In this document: positions 15,564 to 26,085 of the stretch, piece by piece
How the letters are laid out: each line of letters begins with the position of its first letter
Numbering within the stretch: position 1 is the first letter of the stretch
Source of the DNA: SCGC-AG-212-J23 sp036406675
GTDB lineage: Bacteria > Pseudomonadota > Gammaproteobacteria > Burkholderiales > SG8-39
Length of the DNA stretch: 64,000 bases
Reading direction: 5' to 3'
Assembly (NCBI GenBank): GCA_036406675.1
Contig: DASXAO010000172.1
Span: 44,883 to 108,882 of the forward strand
Program-made: the position numbers and the translations under genes
Notes under the pieces: model-generated
Told to the model about the DNA's origin: nothing
Seen by the model: the letters and a program-made list of their open reading frames with translations, nothing else
Databases searched by the model: none

Positions 15564-18428
15564 ATGAACGCCCCCTTGACTCCGGTCAGGTTTGCCGCTG
15601 CGGACCGCAGCTCGCTCGCCGCGCGGCTGCGCCGGGAGCTCGACGCCGAAGTGATGTTCGACGCGGGGAGCCGGGGCCGCTATTCCACCGACGCGTCGAT
15701 CTACCAGCTCGAGCCGATCGGCATCGTGGTGCCGCGCACCGAGGAGGCGGCGCGGGGGGCGATCGCCGTCGCCGCCGCCGAGGGCATCCCGATCCTGCCG
15801 CGCGGCGCCGGCAGCTCCCAATGCGGCCAGGCGGTCGGCGAGGCTCTGGTCATCGATCACACCAAGTACCTGAACCGGGTGCTGTCGATCGATGCGCCTG
15901 CCGCGGCGGCGGTGGTGCAGCCCGGCATCGTGCTCGACGCGCTCAACGCACAATTGCGGCCGCACGGGCTGTGGTTCCCGGTGGACGTGTCCACGAGCGC
16001 GCAGGCCACGCTCGGCGGGATGGCGGGGAACAACTCCTGCGGCTCGCGCTCGATCGCCTACGGCAACATGGTCCACAACGTCGCCGCGATCGAAGCCGTG
16101 ACCGTCGGAGGCGAGCGCTGGAAGTTCGGCCCGATGAACGACGCATCGGGCCCTCGCGGCTACATCGAATTGGTCAATCGCCTGAAGGCGCTCTACGAGC
16201 GCGAGCGCGGGGAAATCGAAGCTCGCTTTCCGAAGGTGCTGCGCAAGGTCGCCGGCTACAACCTCGACCACCTGGGCCCGCCGCACGCCAACGCGGCGCA
16301 CCTGCTCGTAGGCTCGGAAGGCACTCTGGCCTACTCCGAGCGTCTGCACCTGAAGCTCTCGCGCATCCCTGCGGCCCGCACCCTCGGCGTGTGTCACTTC
16401 GCGCGCTTCTACACCGCGATGGATTGCACGCAGCACATCGTGAAGCTGGGACCCTCCGCGGTCGAGCTCGTCGACCACACCATGATCGGGCTCGCCCGCG
16501 GCATCGCCGCCTTCCGCGGCACCGTGGATGCGGTGATCAAGGGCAATCCCGAAGCGATCCTCCTGGTCGAGTTCTCCGGAGACGATGCGTCGCTGCAGCA
16601 GAGGAGGCTGAAGGAGCTGGTGCAGCTCATGGCCGACCTCGGCCAGCCCGGCAGCGTCGTCGAGCTCAACGACGCCCGCAGCCAGCGAGAGCTTTGGGAG
16701 GTGCGCAAGGCGGGTCTCAACATCATGATGTCGATGAAAGGCGACGGCAAGCCGGTCTCGTTCATCGAGGACTGCGCCGTGCCGCTCGAGCACCTCGCCG
16801 AGTACACCGACCGCCTCACGCGCGTCTTCGCCAAGCACGGCACGCGCGGCACCTGGTACGCGCATGCCTCGGTCGGCACTCTGCACGTGCGACCGATCCT
16901 CGACATGCGGCGCGACGGGGCGGAGAAGATGCGCGCCATCGCCGATGAAGCCTGCGCCATGGTGAAGCAGTACAAGGGCGCCTACTCCGGCGAGCACGGC
17001 GACGGCCTGGTGCGCTCGGAGTGGATCGCGCCCTTCTTCGGGCCGCGGCTCACCGCTTGCCTTGCCGAGATCAAAGGCTGGCTCGACCCGCGCGGGCTCA
17101 TGAATCCGGGGAAGATCGTCGATCCGCCGAAGATGGACGACCGGCGCCTGTTCCGCTTCAAGCCCGGATACGAAGCGATTTCTGCAAGCACCTATCTGGA
17201 CTGGAGCGAATGGGGCGGTTACGACAAGGCGGTGGAGATGTGCAACAACAACGGCCACTGCCGCAAGTTCGACGCCGGGACGATGTGCCCGTCGTATCGC
17301 GCCACCCGCAACGAGCAAGATTTGACCCGAGGAAGGGCCAATACGCTGCGCCTTGCGCTCTCCGGCCAGCTCGGCGACGCCGGCGACGAAGCGGTCAAGG
17401 CGGCGCTTGATCTGTGCGTGTCGTGCAAGGGCTGCAAGCGCGAATGCCCGACCGGCGTCGACATGGCGCGCATGAAGATCGAGTTCCTGGCGCGCTACAA
17501 GGCAAGCCGCGGTCACCCGTTGCGCGACCGTGCGATCGCCTACCTGCCGCGCTACGCGCCGTGGGCGGGTCGACTTGCGCCGCTGGCGAACGCGGTCGCG
17601 TCAATGGGCAAATCGTTCGTCGGCTTCAGCCGCGAGCGAGAGCTGCCCGCCTGGCGCGGCGACTACTTCGAGGACCGCGCGCGCGAGGCGACCGGCAACG
17701 GACGCGAGGTGGTGCTATTCGTCGATACCTTCAACCGCTGGTTCGAGCCCGGGAACGTGCGCGCCGCGATCCGGGTGCTCGAGGCTGCGGGCTGCTCGGT
17801 CCGCACGGCGCGGCCGCTTGCCGCGGGACGGCCGCTCTGCTGCGGTCGCACGTTCCTCACCGCCGGTATGGTCGATGAGGCGCGGAGCGAAGCCCGCCGC
17901 ACGCTCGACGCCCTGCGCCCGCATCTCGAGCGCGGCGTCCCTATCATCGGACTCGAGCCTTCGTGCCTGTTCTCGTTCCGCGACGAATACGCGGTGCTCT
18001 TCAAAGATGCGCCGACCGAGGCGCTGTCGGCGGGAAGCTTTCTGCTCGAGGAATATCTGGCCCGCGAACCCGGCAGGCTGCGGCTAAAGGAAATGAAGCA
18101 GGAAGTCCTGCTGCACGGGCATTGCCACCAGAAGGCGTTCGACGCCATGCCGGCGGTGGAGAAGGTGCTCGGGATGATTCCAGGACTCAAGGTCTCGACG
18201 GTGCAGACGAGCTGCTGCGGCATGGCGGGGAGCTTCGGCTACGAGGCCGAGCATCACGCCACCTCGATGCAGATGGCCGAGATGGCGCTGTTGCCCGCGA
18301 TTCGAAAAGCGGATGCCGCATTGGTAATCGCCGACGGGACGAGCTGCCGCCACCAGATCGCCGACGGCAGCGGACGCGAAGCGCTGCACGTCGCGCGGGT
18401 ACTTGATTCGGCGCTCGACCTCGGCTAA
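15564..18428 (+). CDS. FAD/Fe-S 2-hydroxyacid dehydrogenase (D-lactate or glycolate type)
   Basis: 954-residue fusion of a GlcD-like flavoprotein and a GlpC-like iron-sulfur protein. The FAD-binding PCMH domain covers about 40-230 (LPRGAGSSQCGQAV, then GNNSCGSRS), followed by the FAD-oxidase C-terminal domain to about 530. Two ferredoxin clusters follow: CNNNGHCRKFDAGTMCPSY and CVSCKGCKRECPTGVD. Two CCG domains close the protein (EPSCLFSF; HGHCHQKAF; TSCCGMAGSFGY). Such proteins oxidise D-2-hydroxyacids and feed electrons to the quinone pool. ATG 15564 is used; no ribosome site is visible and TATTCT lies 11 bases upstream. It converges with lgt, overlapping it by four bases. Confidence 0.92.
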   Translation: MNAPLTPVRFAAADRSSLAARLRRELDAEVMFDAGSRGRYSTDASIYQLEPIGIVVPRTEEAARGAIAVAAAEGIPILPRGAGSSQCGQAVGEALVIDHTKYLNRVLSIDAPAAAAVVQPGIVLDALNAQLRPHGLWFPVDVSTSAQATLGGMAGNNSCGSRSIAYGNMVHNVAAIEAVTVGGERWKFGPMNDASGPRGYIELVNRLKALYERERGEIEARFPKVLRKVAGYNLDHLGPPHANAAHLLVGSEGTLAYSERLHLKLSRIPAARTLGVCHFARFYTAMDCTQHIVKLGPSAVELVDHTMIGLARGIAAFRGTVDAVIKGNPEAILLVEFSGDDASLQQRRLKELVQLMADLGQPGSVVELNDARSQRELWEVRKAGLNIMMSMKGDGKPVSFIEDCAVPLEHLAEYTDRLTRVFAKHGTRGTWYAHASVGTLHVRPILDMRRDGAEKMRAIADEACAMVKQYKGAYSGEHGDGLVRSEWIAPFFGPRLTACLAEIKGWLDPRGLMNPGKIVDPPKMDDRRLFRFKPGYEAISASTYLDWSEWGGYDKAVEMCNNNGHCRKFDAGTMCPSYRATRNEQDLTRGRANTLRLALSGQLGDAGDEAVKAALDLCVSCKGCKRECPTGVDMARMKIEFLARYKASRGHPLRDRAIAYLPRYAPWAGRLAPLANAVASMGKSFVGFSRERELPAWRGDYFEDRAREATGNGREVVLFVDTFNRWFEPGNVRAAIRVLEAAGCSVRTARPLAAGRPLCCGRTFLTAGMVDEARSEARRTLDALRPHLERGVPIIGLEPSCLFSFRDEYAVLFKDAPTEALSAGSFLLEEYLAREPGRLRLKEMKQEVLLHGHCHQKAFDAMPAVEKVLGMIPGLKVSTVQTSCCGMAGSFGYEAEHHATSMQMAEMALLPAIRKADAALVIADGTSCRHQIADGSGREALHVARVLDSALDLG

Positions 18429-19201
18429 ACCTGGCGCCGGCTCCAGGCGAAGAGCCAGGCGCCGAGCGCGATCATGGGCACGCAAAGCCACTGCCCCATG
18501 GTCATGCCGAGCGCGAGGTAGCCGAGGAAGGCATCGGGCTCGCGCGCGAACTCGGCGATGAAGCGCAGCACCCCGTAGCCCATCAGGAAAAGCGCCGAGA
18601 CCTGGCCCGTCGGCCGCGGCTTGGCGGAATACCACCACAGGATCACGAACAGCGTCAGGCCTTCGAGCGCGAACTGGTAGAGCTGCGACGGATGCCGCGG
18701 CGCTTCGCCGGCCTGCCGGAACACCATGCCCCAGGGCAGATCGGTCACCCGGCCATAGAGCTCGCCGTTGATGAAATTTCCCATGCGTCCGGCGGCGAGG
18801 CCGAGCGGGCACAGCGGCGCGATGAAGTCGGCGAGCCGCAGAAAGCCGATGCCATTGCGCCGCGCGTGGAACCACATCGCCAGGATCACGCCGATCAAGC
18901 CGCCGTGAAACGACATGCCGCCCTGCCAGATGGCGAAGATCTCGAGCGGATTCGCCGCGTAGTAGCCCGGCTTGTAGAAGAGCACATAGCCCAGCCTGCC
19001 GCCGAGGATCACGCCGAGCACGGCGAAGAAGATCAGGTCGTCGAACTGCTTGCGCGTGATCGGCGCCCGGTTGTCGCGGATGCGCTTCAGGCCGAGCCAC
19101 CAGGCGGCGGCGAACCCGACGAGGTACATGAGGCCGTACCAGCGCACCGCCAGCGGGCCGATGGAGAAGGCGATCGGATTGAAGTCCGGGTGGACGAGCA
19201 T
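18425..19201 (-). CDS. lgt: Prolipoprotein diacylglyceryl transferase
   Basis: 258-residue inner-membrane enzyme that moves diacylglycerol from phosphatidylglycerol to the lipobox cysteine of prolipoproteins. About seven membrane segments are seen. Signature motifs: FHGGLIGVILAMW and GRMGNFINGELYGR, the latter the Lgt family signature. ATG 19201 follows the LysR stop by five bases, so the two are co-transcribed. Upstream in-frame starts run through the LysR gene in another frame. A housekeeping gene; its clients in this window include LptM and PilP. Confidence 0.96.
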   Translation of the reverse strand: MLVHPDFNPIAFSIGPLAVRWYGLMYLVGFAAAWWLGLKRIRDNRAPITRKQFDDLIFFAVLGVILGGRLGYVLFYKPGYYAANPLEIFAIWQGGMSFHGGLIGVILAMWFHARRNGIGFLRLADFIAPLCPLGLAAGRMGNFINGELYGRVTDLPWGMVFRQAGEAPRHPSQLYQFALEGLTLFVILWWYSAKPRPTGQVSALFLMGYGVLRFIAEFAREPDAFLGYLALGMTMGQWLCVPMIALGAWLFAWSRRQV

Positions 19202-19206
19202 GGCGG

Positions 19207-20103
19207 CTATGGAGCGCCGCGGCGCGCGTGCGCGACGAACTCGCGTGCCGCGGCCGAGAGCGTACCCCGCGGCCACGCGAGCCAGACGTCGAGACGGGGG
19301 TGCCGGTCGGCGAGCTCGCGGTACGCCACGCCGCGGCGCCCGAGGTTGGAAACCGAGGCCGGGACGATCGCGACGCCCAGCCCGCTCGACACCAGGCTCA
19401 CTACGGTCTGCATCTGAATGGCCTCCTGCGCCACGTTGAGCGGGATACCGGCCCGCGCGGCCAGCCCGCGCACGATATCGTACAGGCCTGGAGCGATGTC
19501 GCGCGGCACCATCACGAAAGGTTCGCCGGCGAGCTGGCTCACCGCGAGCCGTCCGCCCTCGCGGGCGAGCCGGTGGCGGGACGGAAGCGCGGCGACGAAG
19601 CGCTCGCGCTGCACCACGAGGTGCTCGAGGTCGGCCTCGCCGTCGACCGGCGGCAGCAGCAGCCCGAAGTCGAGCTCGCCTGCGCCGAGCGCCGCGGCCT
19701 GCTCGGGCGAGAGCATTTCGCGCAGCGCGAGCGACACGCCGGGCCGGACGGCCTTGAAGCCCTTGAGCAGCGCCGGAAGCATCCCGTAGTCGGCGAGCGA
19801 AACGAAGCCGATGCGCAGGCGCCCCTGCTCGCCCGAGGCGATGCCCTGCAGCTCGAGCACCGAGCGCTCGAGCTGGGCGAGGATCCGGCGCGCCTCCTCC
19901 AGGAAGCGCGTGCCCTCGGCGGTGAGCTCGACGCGCCGGCGGCTGCGCGCGAAGAGGGCGACGCCAAGGCGCTCCTCGAGCGCGCGGATGGCGCGCGACA
20001 GCGGCGGCTGCGAGATGTGCAGCGAGGCGGCGGCGCGGCCGAAGTGCAGCCGCTCGGCCACGGCCGAGAAATACCGCATCTCGCGAATTTCCGGCAAATT
20101 CAT
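19207..20103 (-). CDS. LysR-family transcriptional regulator
   Basis: 298 residues. The winged helix-turn-helix is at 5-65 (MRYFSAVAERLHFGRAAASL, then HISQPPLSRAIRALEERLG), with an effector-binding domain at about 90-295 of the BenM/CatR-like group, judging by the FGRAA and QPPLSRAI pattern. ATG 20103 is taken; an in-frame GTG at 20109 is the alternative. A perfect ATAC-N7-GTAT LysR-type site overlaps the start codon, pointing to autorepression. The divergent neighbour is a methyltransferase and the co-oriented neighbour is lgt; neither is a known LysR target, so the regulon and the ligand are unknown. Confidence 0.92.
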   Translation of the reverse strand: MNLPEIREMRYFSAVAERLHFGRAAASLHISQPPLSRAIRALEERLGVALFARSRRRVELTAEGTRFLEEARRILAQLERSVLELQGIASGEQGRLRIGFVSLADYGMLPALLKGFKAVRPGVSLALREMLSPEQAAALGAGELDFGLLLPPVDGEADLEHLVVQRERFVAALPSRHRLAREGGRLAVSQLAGEPFVMVPRDIAPGLYDIVRGLAARAGIPLNVAQEAIQMQTVVSLVSSGLGVAIVPASVSNLGRRGVAYRELADRHPRLDVWLAWPRGTLSAAAREFVAHARRGAP

Positions 20104-20116
20104 ACCCACAGGGTAT
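20102..20116. promoter_or_regulatory. LysR-type operator ATAC-N7-GTAT over the regulator start
   Basis: ATACCC-ACA-GGGTAT is a perfect 6-bp inverted repeat with three-base spacer, which also fits the LysR box ATAC-N7-GTAT exactly. It covers the ATG of the LysR gene (20101-20103) and faces the divergent methyltransferase. Binding here would block both the LysR start region and possibly its promoter. The match is visible; regulation is inference from the LysR family. Confidence 0.6.
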
Positions 20117-20179
20117 TACAACGGCGCTCAAATAGCATTGGCCGTGCGCCATGCGCCGGCGCACAATCGCGCCCGCATC

Positions 20180-20929
20180 GTGGAAATCTACACTCCCGGC
20201 CACAGCGAGGGCGTCTCGGACTTCATGGCGCGGCGAACGCTCGCCACCCACGGGGCGTTCTTCGTGCCGCACCTGCGGCCGGGCCTGCGGCTCCTCGATT
20301 GCGGATGCGGGCCCGGCTCGATCAGCCTGGGGATCGCCGCGCGCGTCGACCCGGGCGAAGTCGTCGGGATCGATTTCGCGCCGGACCAGATCGCGCGCGC
20401 GAGACTGGCGGCGGCGCGCGAAGGACGCACCAACGTCAGGTTCGAAACCGCGAGCGTCTATTCGCTGCCATTCGAGAACGGGCGCTTCGAGCGCGTATTC
20501 AGCCACGCGCTCTTCGAGCACCTTGCCGATCCGCAAAAGGCGTTGCGCGAGCTCCATCGCGTGCTCGCTCCCGGAGGTGTGATCGGGGCATGCAGCCCGG
20601 ACTGGGGCGGCTTCCTCGCCTCCCCGCCATCGCCGCGCCTGTCGCGCGCGCTCGACGCATACATGGCCTTGCAAACGGGCAACGGCGGCGACGTGCAGGC
20701 GGGGCGAAATCAGGGCCTGCATCTCGCCGCGGCGGGCTTCGAGGCGATCGAGCTCGCGGCGCGCTACGAATGCTACGACTCGCGCAAACTCATAGCAGAG
20801 TATCTGGCACGGCGCCTCGAGGAAGCGGGTGATGGCGCGTCGGCGTCTGCACTTCGCGATTGGAGCGAGGACGAGCCCGGCATGTTCGCCCAGGCGTGGG
20901 TGTCCGCGGTCGCTCGGAAGCCGCGATAA
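20180..20929 (+). CDS. SAM-dependent methyltransferase (class I, UbiE/ArsM-like)
   Basis: 249 residues. Motif I is LLDCGCGPGSISLG at 38-51, followed by the acidic end of strand 2 (VVGIDFAPDQI, 61-71), and motif IV-like FSHALFEHLADPQKAL, HRVLAPGG for motif VI. This is the Methyltransf_11 pattern used on small molecules such as quinones and lipids. The start is uncertain: GTG 20180 (VEIYTPGHSEG) fits homologous N-termini, but there is no clear ribosome site and an in-frame GTG lies a little upstream. It is divergent from the LysR gene and 26 bases before ilvD. Substrate unknown. Confidence 0.8.
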   Translation: MEIYTPGHSEGVSDFMARRTLATHGAFFVPHLRPGLRLLDCGCGPGSISLGIAARVDPGEVVGIDFAPDQIARARLAAAREGRTNVRFETASVYSLPFENGRFERVFSHALFEHLADPQKALRELHRVLAPGGVIGACSPDWGGFLASPPSPRLSRALDAYMALQTGNGGDVQAGRNQGLHLAAAGFEAIELAARYECYDSRKLIAEYLARRLEEAGDGASASALRDWSEDEPGMFAQAWVSAVARKPR

Positions 20930-20955
20930 TCGAATCCACAATTTTGGAGGACAGG

Positions 20956-22650
20956 ATGGCCACACGAGATTCAGCGCCCAACCGCCGATCCCGGTTGATC
21001 ACCCAGGGCGTCGCCCGCTCGCCGAACCGCGCCATGCTGCGCGCGGTCGGCTTCGGCGACGGCGACTTCGAAAAGCCGATCGTCGGCGTGGCGAACGGCC
21101 ATTCGACCATGAATCCCTGCAATGCCGGCATCCAGCCGCTCGCCGACCGCGCCGTCGCGGCGCTCGAGGCGGCGGGCTCGAAGCCGCAGACTTTCGGCGT
21201 GCCGACGGTGACCGACGGCATCGGCATGGGCACCGAGGCGATGAAGTATTCGCTGGTGTCGCGCGAAGTGATCGCCGACGCCATCGAGACCAGCGTCAAC
21301 GGCCAGGCCATGGACGGGGTGCTGGTGATCGGCGGCTGCGACAAGAACATGCCGGGCGGCATGATGGCCGTGGCGCGCATGAACGTCCCCGCAATCTACG
21401 TGTACGGCGGCACCATCAAGCCGGGCAAGTGGAAGGGCCAGGACCTCACCATCGTTTCGGCGTTCGAGGCGGTGGGCTCCTTCGCCGCCGGCAAGCTGTC
21501 CCAGGAGGACTTCGTCGGCATCGAGAAGAATGCCTGCCCCAGCGTCGGGGCCTGCGGCGGGATGTACACCGCGAACACCATGAGCTCGTCGTTCGAGGCG
21601 CTGGGCATGAGCCTGCTCGGCTCCTCCCAGATGGCCGCGCCCGACGGCGAAAAGGCCGACTCCGCGGCGCAATCCGCCCGGGTCCTGGTTCAAGCGATCA
21701 AGAACAACCTGTGCCCGCGCGACATCATCACGCGCAAGTCGATCGAGAACGCGGTCGCGCTGGTGATGGCCACCGGCGGCTCGACCAACGCGGTGCTGCA
21801 CTATCTCGCCATCGCGTCGGCCGCCGGCGTGAAGTGGACGATCGACGACTTCGAGCGCATGCGCAAGAAGGTTCCGGTGCTGTGCGACCTCAAGCCCTCC
21901 GGCCGCTTCGTGGCGGTGGATTTCCACCGCGCCGGCGGCGTGCCGCAGGTCCTCAAGATCCTGCTCAAGAACGGCGTGCTGAACGGCGCCTGCATGACCA
22001 TTCACGGAAGCACCATGGCCGAGCTGCTGAAGGACGTCCCCGACGAGCCGCGCGCGGACCAGGAGGTGATCCGTCCCTGGTCGAACCCGCTCTACCGGCA
22101 GGGCCACCTCGCCATCCTCAAGGGCAACCTCGCCACCGAGGGCTGCGTCGCCAAGATCACCGGCCTGAAGAATCCGGCGATCACCGGTCCGGCGCGCGTG
22201 TTCGACTCGGAGAACGCCTGCATGCAGGCGATCATGGCGAAGCGCATCAAGCCGGGCGACGTGATCGTGATCCGCTACGAAGGGCCGCGCGGCGGCCCCG
22301 GAATGCAGGAAATGCTCGCCCCGACCTCGGCGCTGATCGGCCAGGGGCTGGGCGAATCGGTGGGTCTCCTGACCGACGGACGCTTCTCCGGCGGCACCTG
22401 GGGCATGGTGGTCGGGCACGTCGCGCCGGAAGCCTACGTCGGCGGCACCATCGCCCTCGTCAAGGAAGGCGACTCGATCACCATCGACGCCAAGAAGCGC
22501 CTGCTCCAGCTCAACGTCCCGGCGAAGGAGCTCGCGGCGCGGCGCAAGAAGTGGCAGCCGCCGAAGCCCCGCTACACCGCGGGCCTGCTCGCGAAGTACA
22601 TGAAGCTGGTTTCGACCGCCTCTCGCGGCGCCGTGACCGACGCCGGCTAG
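20956..22650 (+). CDS. ilvD: Dihydroxy-acid dehydratase
   Basis: 564-residue IlvD/Edd-family enzyme that dehydrates 2,3-dihydroxy-isovalerate and 2,3-dihydroxy-3-methylvalerate in valine, leucine and isoleucine synthesis. Cluster cysteines are seen as Cys55 (NPCNAG), Cys128 (GGCDKNMPGG) and Cys200 (CPSVGACGGMY). The active-site serine region GRFSGGTWG is present near residue 480. Length fits the 560-residue IlvD class. GGAGG lies seven bases before the ATG. It ends head to head with the DUF924 gene, the two stop codons sharing the tetranucleotide CTAG. Confidence 0.96.
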   Translation: MATRDSAPNRRSRLITQGVARSPNRAMLRAVGFGDGDFEKPIVGVANGHSTMNPCNAGIQPLADRAVAALEAAGSKPQTFGVPTVTDGIGMGTEAMKYSLVSREVIADAIETSVNGQAMDGVLVIGGCDKNMPGGMMAVARMNVPAIYVYGGTIKPGKWKGQDLTIVSAFEAVGSFAAGKLSQEDFVGIEKNACPSVGACGGMYTANTMSSSFEALGMSLLGSSQMAAPDGEKADSAAQSARVLVQAIKNNLCPRDIITRKSIENAVALVMATGGSTNAVLHYLAIASAAGVKWTIDDFERMRKKVPVLCDLKPSGRFVAVDFHRAGGVPQVLKILLKNGVLNGACMTIHGSTMAELLKDVPDEPRADQEVIRPWSNPLYRQGHLAILKGNLATEGCVAKITGLKNPAITGPARVFDSENACMQAIMAKRIKPGDVIVIRYEGPRGGPGMQEMLAPTSALIGQGLGESVGLLTDGRFSGGTWGMVVGHVAPEAYVGGTIALVKEGDSITIDAKKRLLQLNVPAKELAARRKKWQPPKPRYTAGLLAKYMKLVSTASRGAVTDAG

Positions 22651-23225
22651 AAGCTCGAGCCCGGGCCTTTCAGGAACTCGAGCTCCTCGGGCGTGCTGGC
22701 GCGCCCGAGGATCGCATTGCGATGGGGGAAGCGCCCGAAGCGCCGGACGATGTCGCGGTGAAGCAGCGCGTAGCGGTACGCCTCCAGAGCGGGTTCGAGT
22801 GCGTCGAGCGGCTGCGTCAGCTCGCAGGCGAGGTCCTGGTCGGCGAGGGCCTCGCTGTGCTCGAACGGCAGGTAGAAGAACAGGCGCTCCACGGCCAGCA
22901 TGCCGCGGTCGAAGCCGCGGGCGAGCGCATGGCGCGCCGCGTCAAGCGCGAGCGCGTCGGTCGCGAACGCGCGCGGCGTGCCGCGAAACATGTTGCGCGG
23001 GAACTGATCGAGCACCACGATCAGCGCGAGGCAGCCATCGGCGGTTTCCCTCAGGTGATCGAGCTTGCCGGCGGCCGCGTCGCCATGCAGCCCGCGGAAG
23101 CGCTCGCGCACCGCGCGGTCGAATGCTTCGTCCTTGACGAACCAACGCTTGTGCGATTTGCCGCGCTCGCCCGGCGGGCCGAACCAGAATAGCAATACCT
23201 CGGCGCCGCTCGATTGGTGCGTCAT
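22647..23225 (-). CDS. DUF924 family protein
   Basis: 192 residues. The N-terminus EVLLFWFGPPGERGK and the central LIVVLDQFPRNMFRGTPRAFATD are diagnostic of DUF924, a helical family with a TPR-like fold found across bacteria and some eukaryotes. FFYLPFEHSEALADQ is the second conserved block. No catalytic function is established that I know of. Start at ATG 23225; divergent from the PA2779-family gene with 47 bases between starts. Convergent with ilvD, sharing CTAG at the stops. Family assignment is confident, role unknown. Confidence 0.9.
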   Translation of the reverse strand: MTHQSSGAEVLLFWFGPPGERGKSHKRWFVKDEAFDRAVRERFRGLHGDAAAGKLDHLRETADGCLALIVVLDQFPRNMFRGTPRAFATDALALDAARHALARGFDRGMLAVERLFFYLPFEHSEALADQDLACELTQPLDALEPALEAYRYALLHRDIVRRFGRFPHRNAILGRASTPEELEFLKGPGSSF

Positions 23226-23272
23226 GAAGCCGATGATAAGCTCCTCGTACCACCAACAACATGGGAGAACCC

Positions 23273-23641
23273 ATGCCGCGCCTCTTCAAGCGACTGATTT
23301 CCAGCCTGGTCATCGTCTGCGTCGCCGGGCTGGGACTGCCGGTGCACGCCGGCATGCTGCCGACCGACGCCGCGGGCCCGGAGCGCTCGCGCGTGCTGCA
23401 TGTGCTCGATCGCGAGGACGTACTGGCCGGGCTCAAGGCGCGTGGCGTGAGCGCGGCGGACGTGAAGGCGCGCGTGGCTGCGATGACCGACGACGAAGTC
23501 GCGCAACTCGCCGGGCAGATCGACAGCCTGCCGGCCGGCGGGACCGACATTCTCACTTTCATCCTCGTGGTATTCATCGTCCTGTTGATCACCGACATCA
23601 TGGGCGTGACACACATCTTCCCGTTCACCAAGAAAAAGTAG
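23273..23641 (+). CDS. PA2779-family small membrane protein
   Basis: 122 residues. A signal peptide or N-terminal anchor (about 5-29) is followed by a charged domain, LDREDVLAGLKARGVSAADV and VAAMTDDEVAQLAGQIDSLP, and a C-terminal membrane helix (about 93-113) ending in a basic tail FTKKK. This is the layout of PA2779-family proteins. ATG 23273 is used because GGGAG lies six bases before it; the in-frame ATG at 23261 includes the ribosome site. In Pseudomonas the partner PA2778 (a C39-like peptidase) is adjacent; here it is absent. Role unknown. Confidence 0.8.
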   Translation: MPRLFKRLISSLVIVCVAGLGLPVHAGMLPTDAAGPERSRVLHVLDREDVLAGLKARGVSAADVKARVAAMTDDEVAQLAGQIDSLPAGGTDILTFILVVFIVLLITDIMGVTHIFPFTKKK

Positions 23642-23659
23642 TAGTAATAGGGAAACCCC

Positions 23660-23692
23660 GCCGGAAGCCACCGCCGCGGCGGGGCTTCCGGC
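23660..23692 (+). promoter_or_regulatory. Strong hairpin directly before the yyaL-like start codon
   Basis: GCCGGAAGCC (23660-23669) pairs perfectly with GGCTTCCGGC (23683-23692); the intervening bases contain a second self-complementary run CCGCCGCGGCGG. The hairpin ends one base before the ATG at 23694. It could end the PA2779 transcript (no U-tract, so not a classical intrinsic terminator) or hold down initiation of the downstream gene, which has no visible ribosome site. Confidence 0.55.
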
Positions 23693-23693
23693 C

Positions 23694-25678
<1,985 letters not shown>

Positions 25679-25682
<4 letters not shown>

Positions 25683-25990
25683 AGCGCCTCGCACTCGTCC
25701 TGGCCGTGGCAGCCGCCGTTCCGGCGTCCCTGCCCGCCCATGCGCAGGAAGAGCTCGCCAAGAAGCACGCCTGCCTTGCGTGCCATGCGATCGACAAGAA
25801 GCTCGTCGGTCCTGCCTACAAGGATGTCGCCGCCAAGTACCGCGGCGACCCGAACGCCGAAGCGAAGCTCGTCGACAAAGTGAAGAAGGGCAGCCAGGGC
25901 ACCTGGGGCCAGGTGCCGATGCCGCCCAATTCCAACGTCCCCGACGCGGACGTGCGCGCGCTGGTGAAGTGGATCCTCTCGCAGAAGTGA
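25679..25990 (+). CDS. Small class I cytochrome c (c551/c552 type)
   Basis: 103 residues. A signal peptide covers 1-22 (cleavage after AHA). Haem motif ACLACH places Cys32, Cys35 and His36; the methionine axial ligand is probably Met81 in VPMPPN. The GPAYKDVAAKY and ALVKWIL segments fit the c551/c552 class. It acts in the periplasm as a one-electron carrier. The ATG overlaps the stop of the preceding thioredoxin-domain gene (ATGA) and AAGGAG sits before it, so the two are co-translated. Which oxidase or reductase it serves is not visible. Confidence 0.93.
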
Positions 25991-26085
25991 TCGGCAGCTA
26001 GTTCCGGCTCGGTTTTCGCAAGCCGACTGGCCGCGCCCGGGGGCGGTATGATTGGCGCGTCACAGCGCAACCCAGGAGGATTCGA

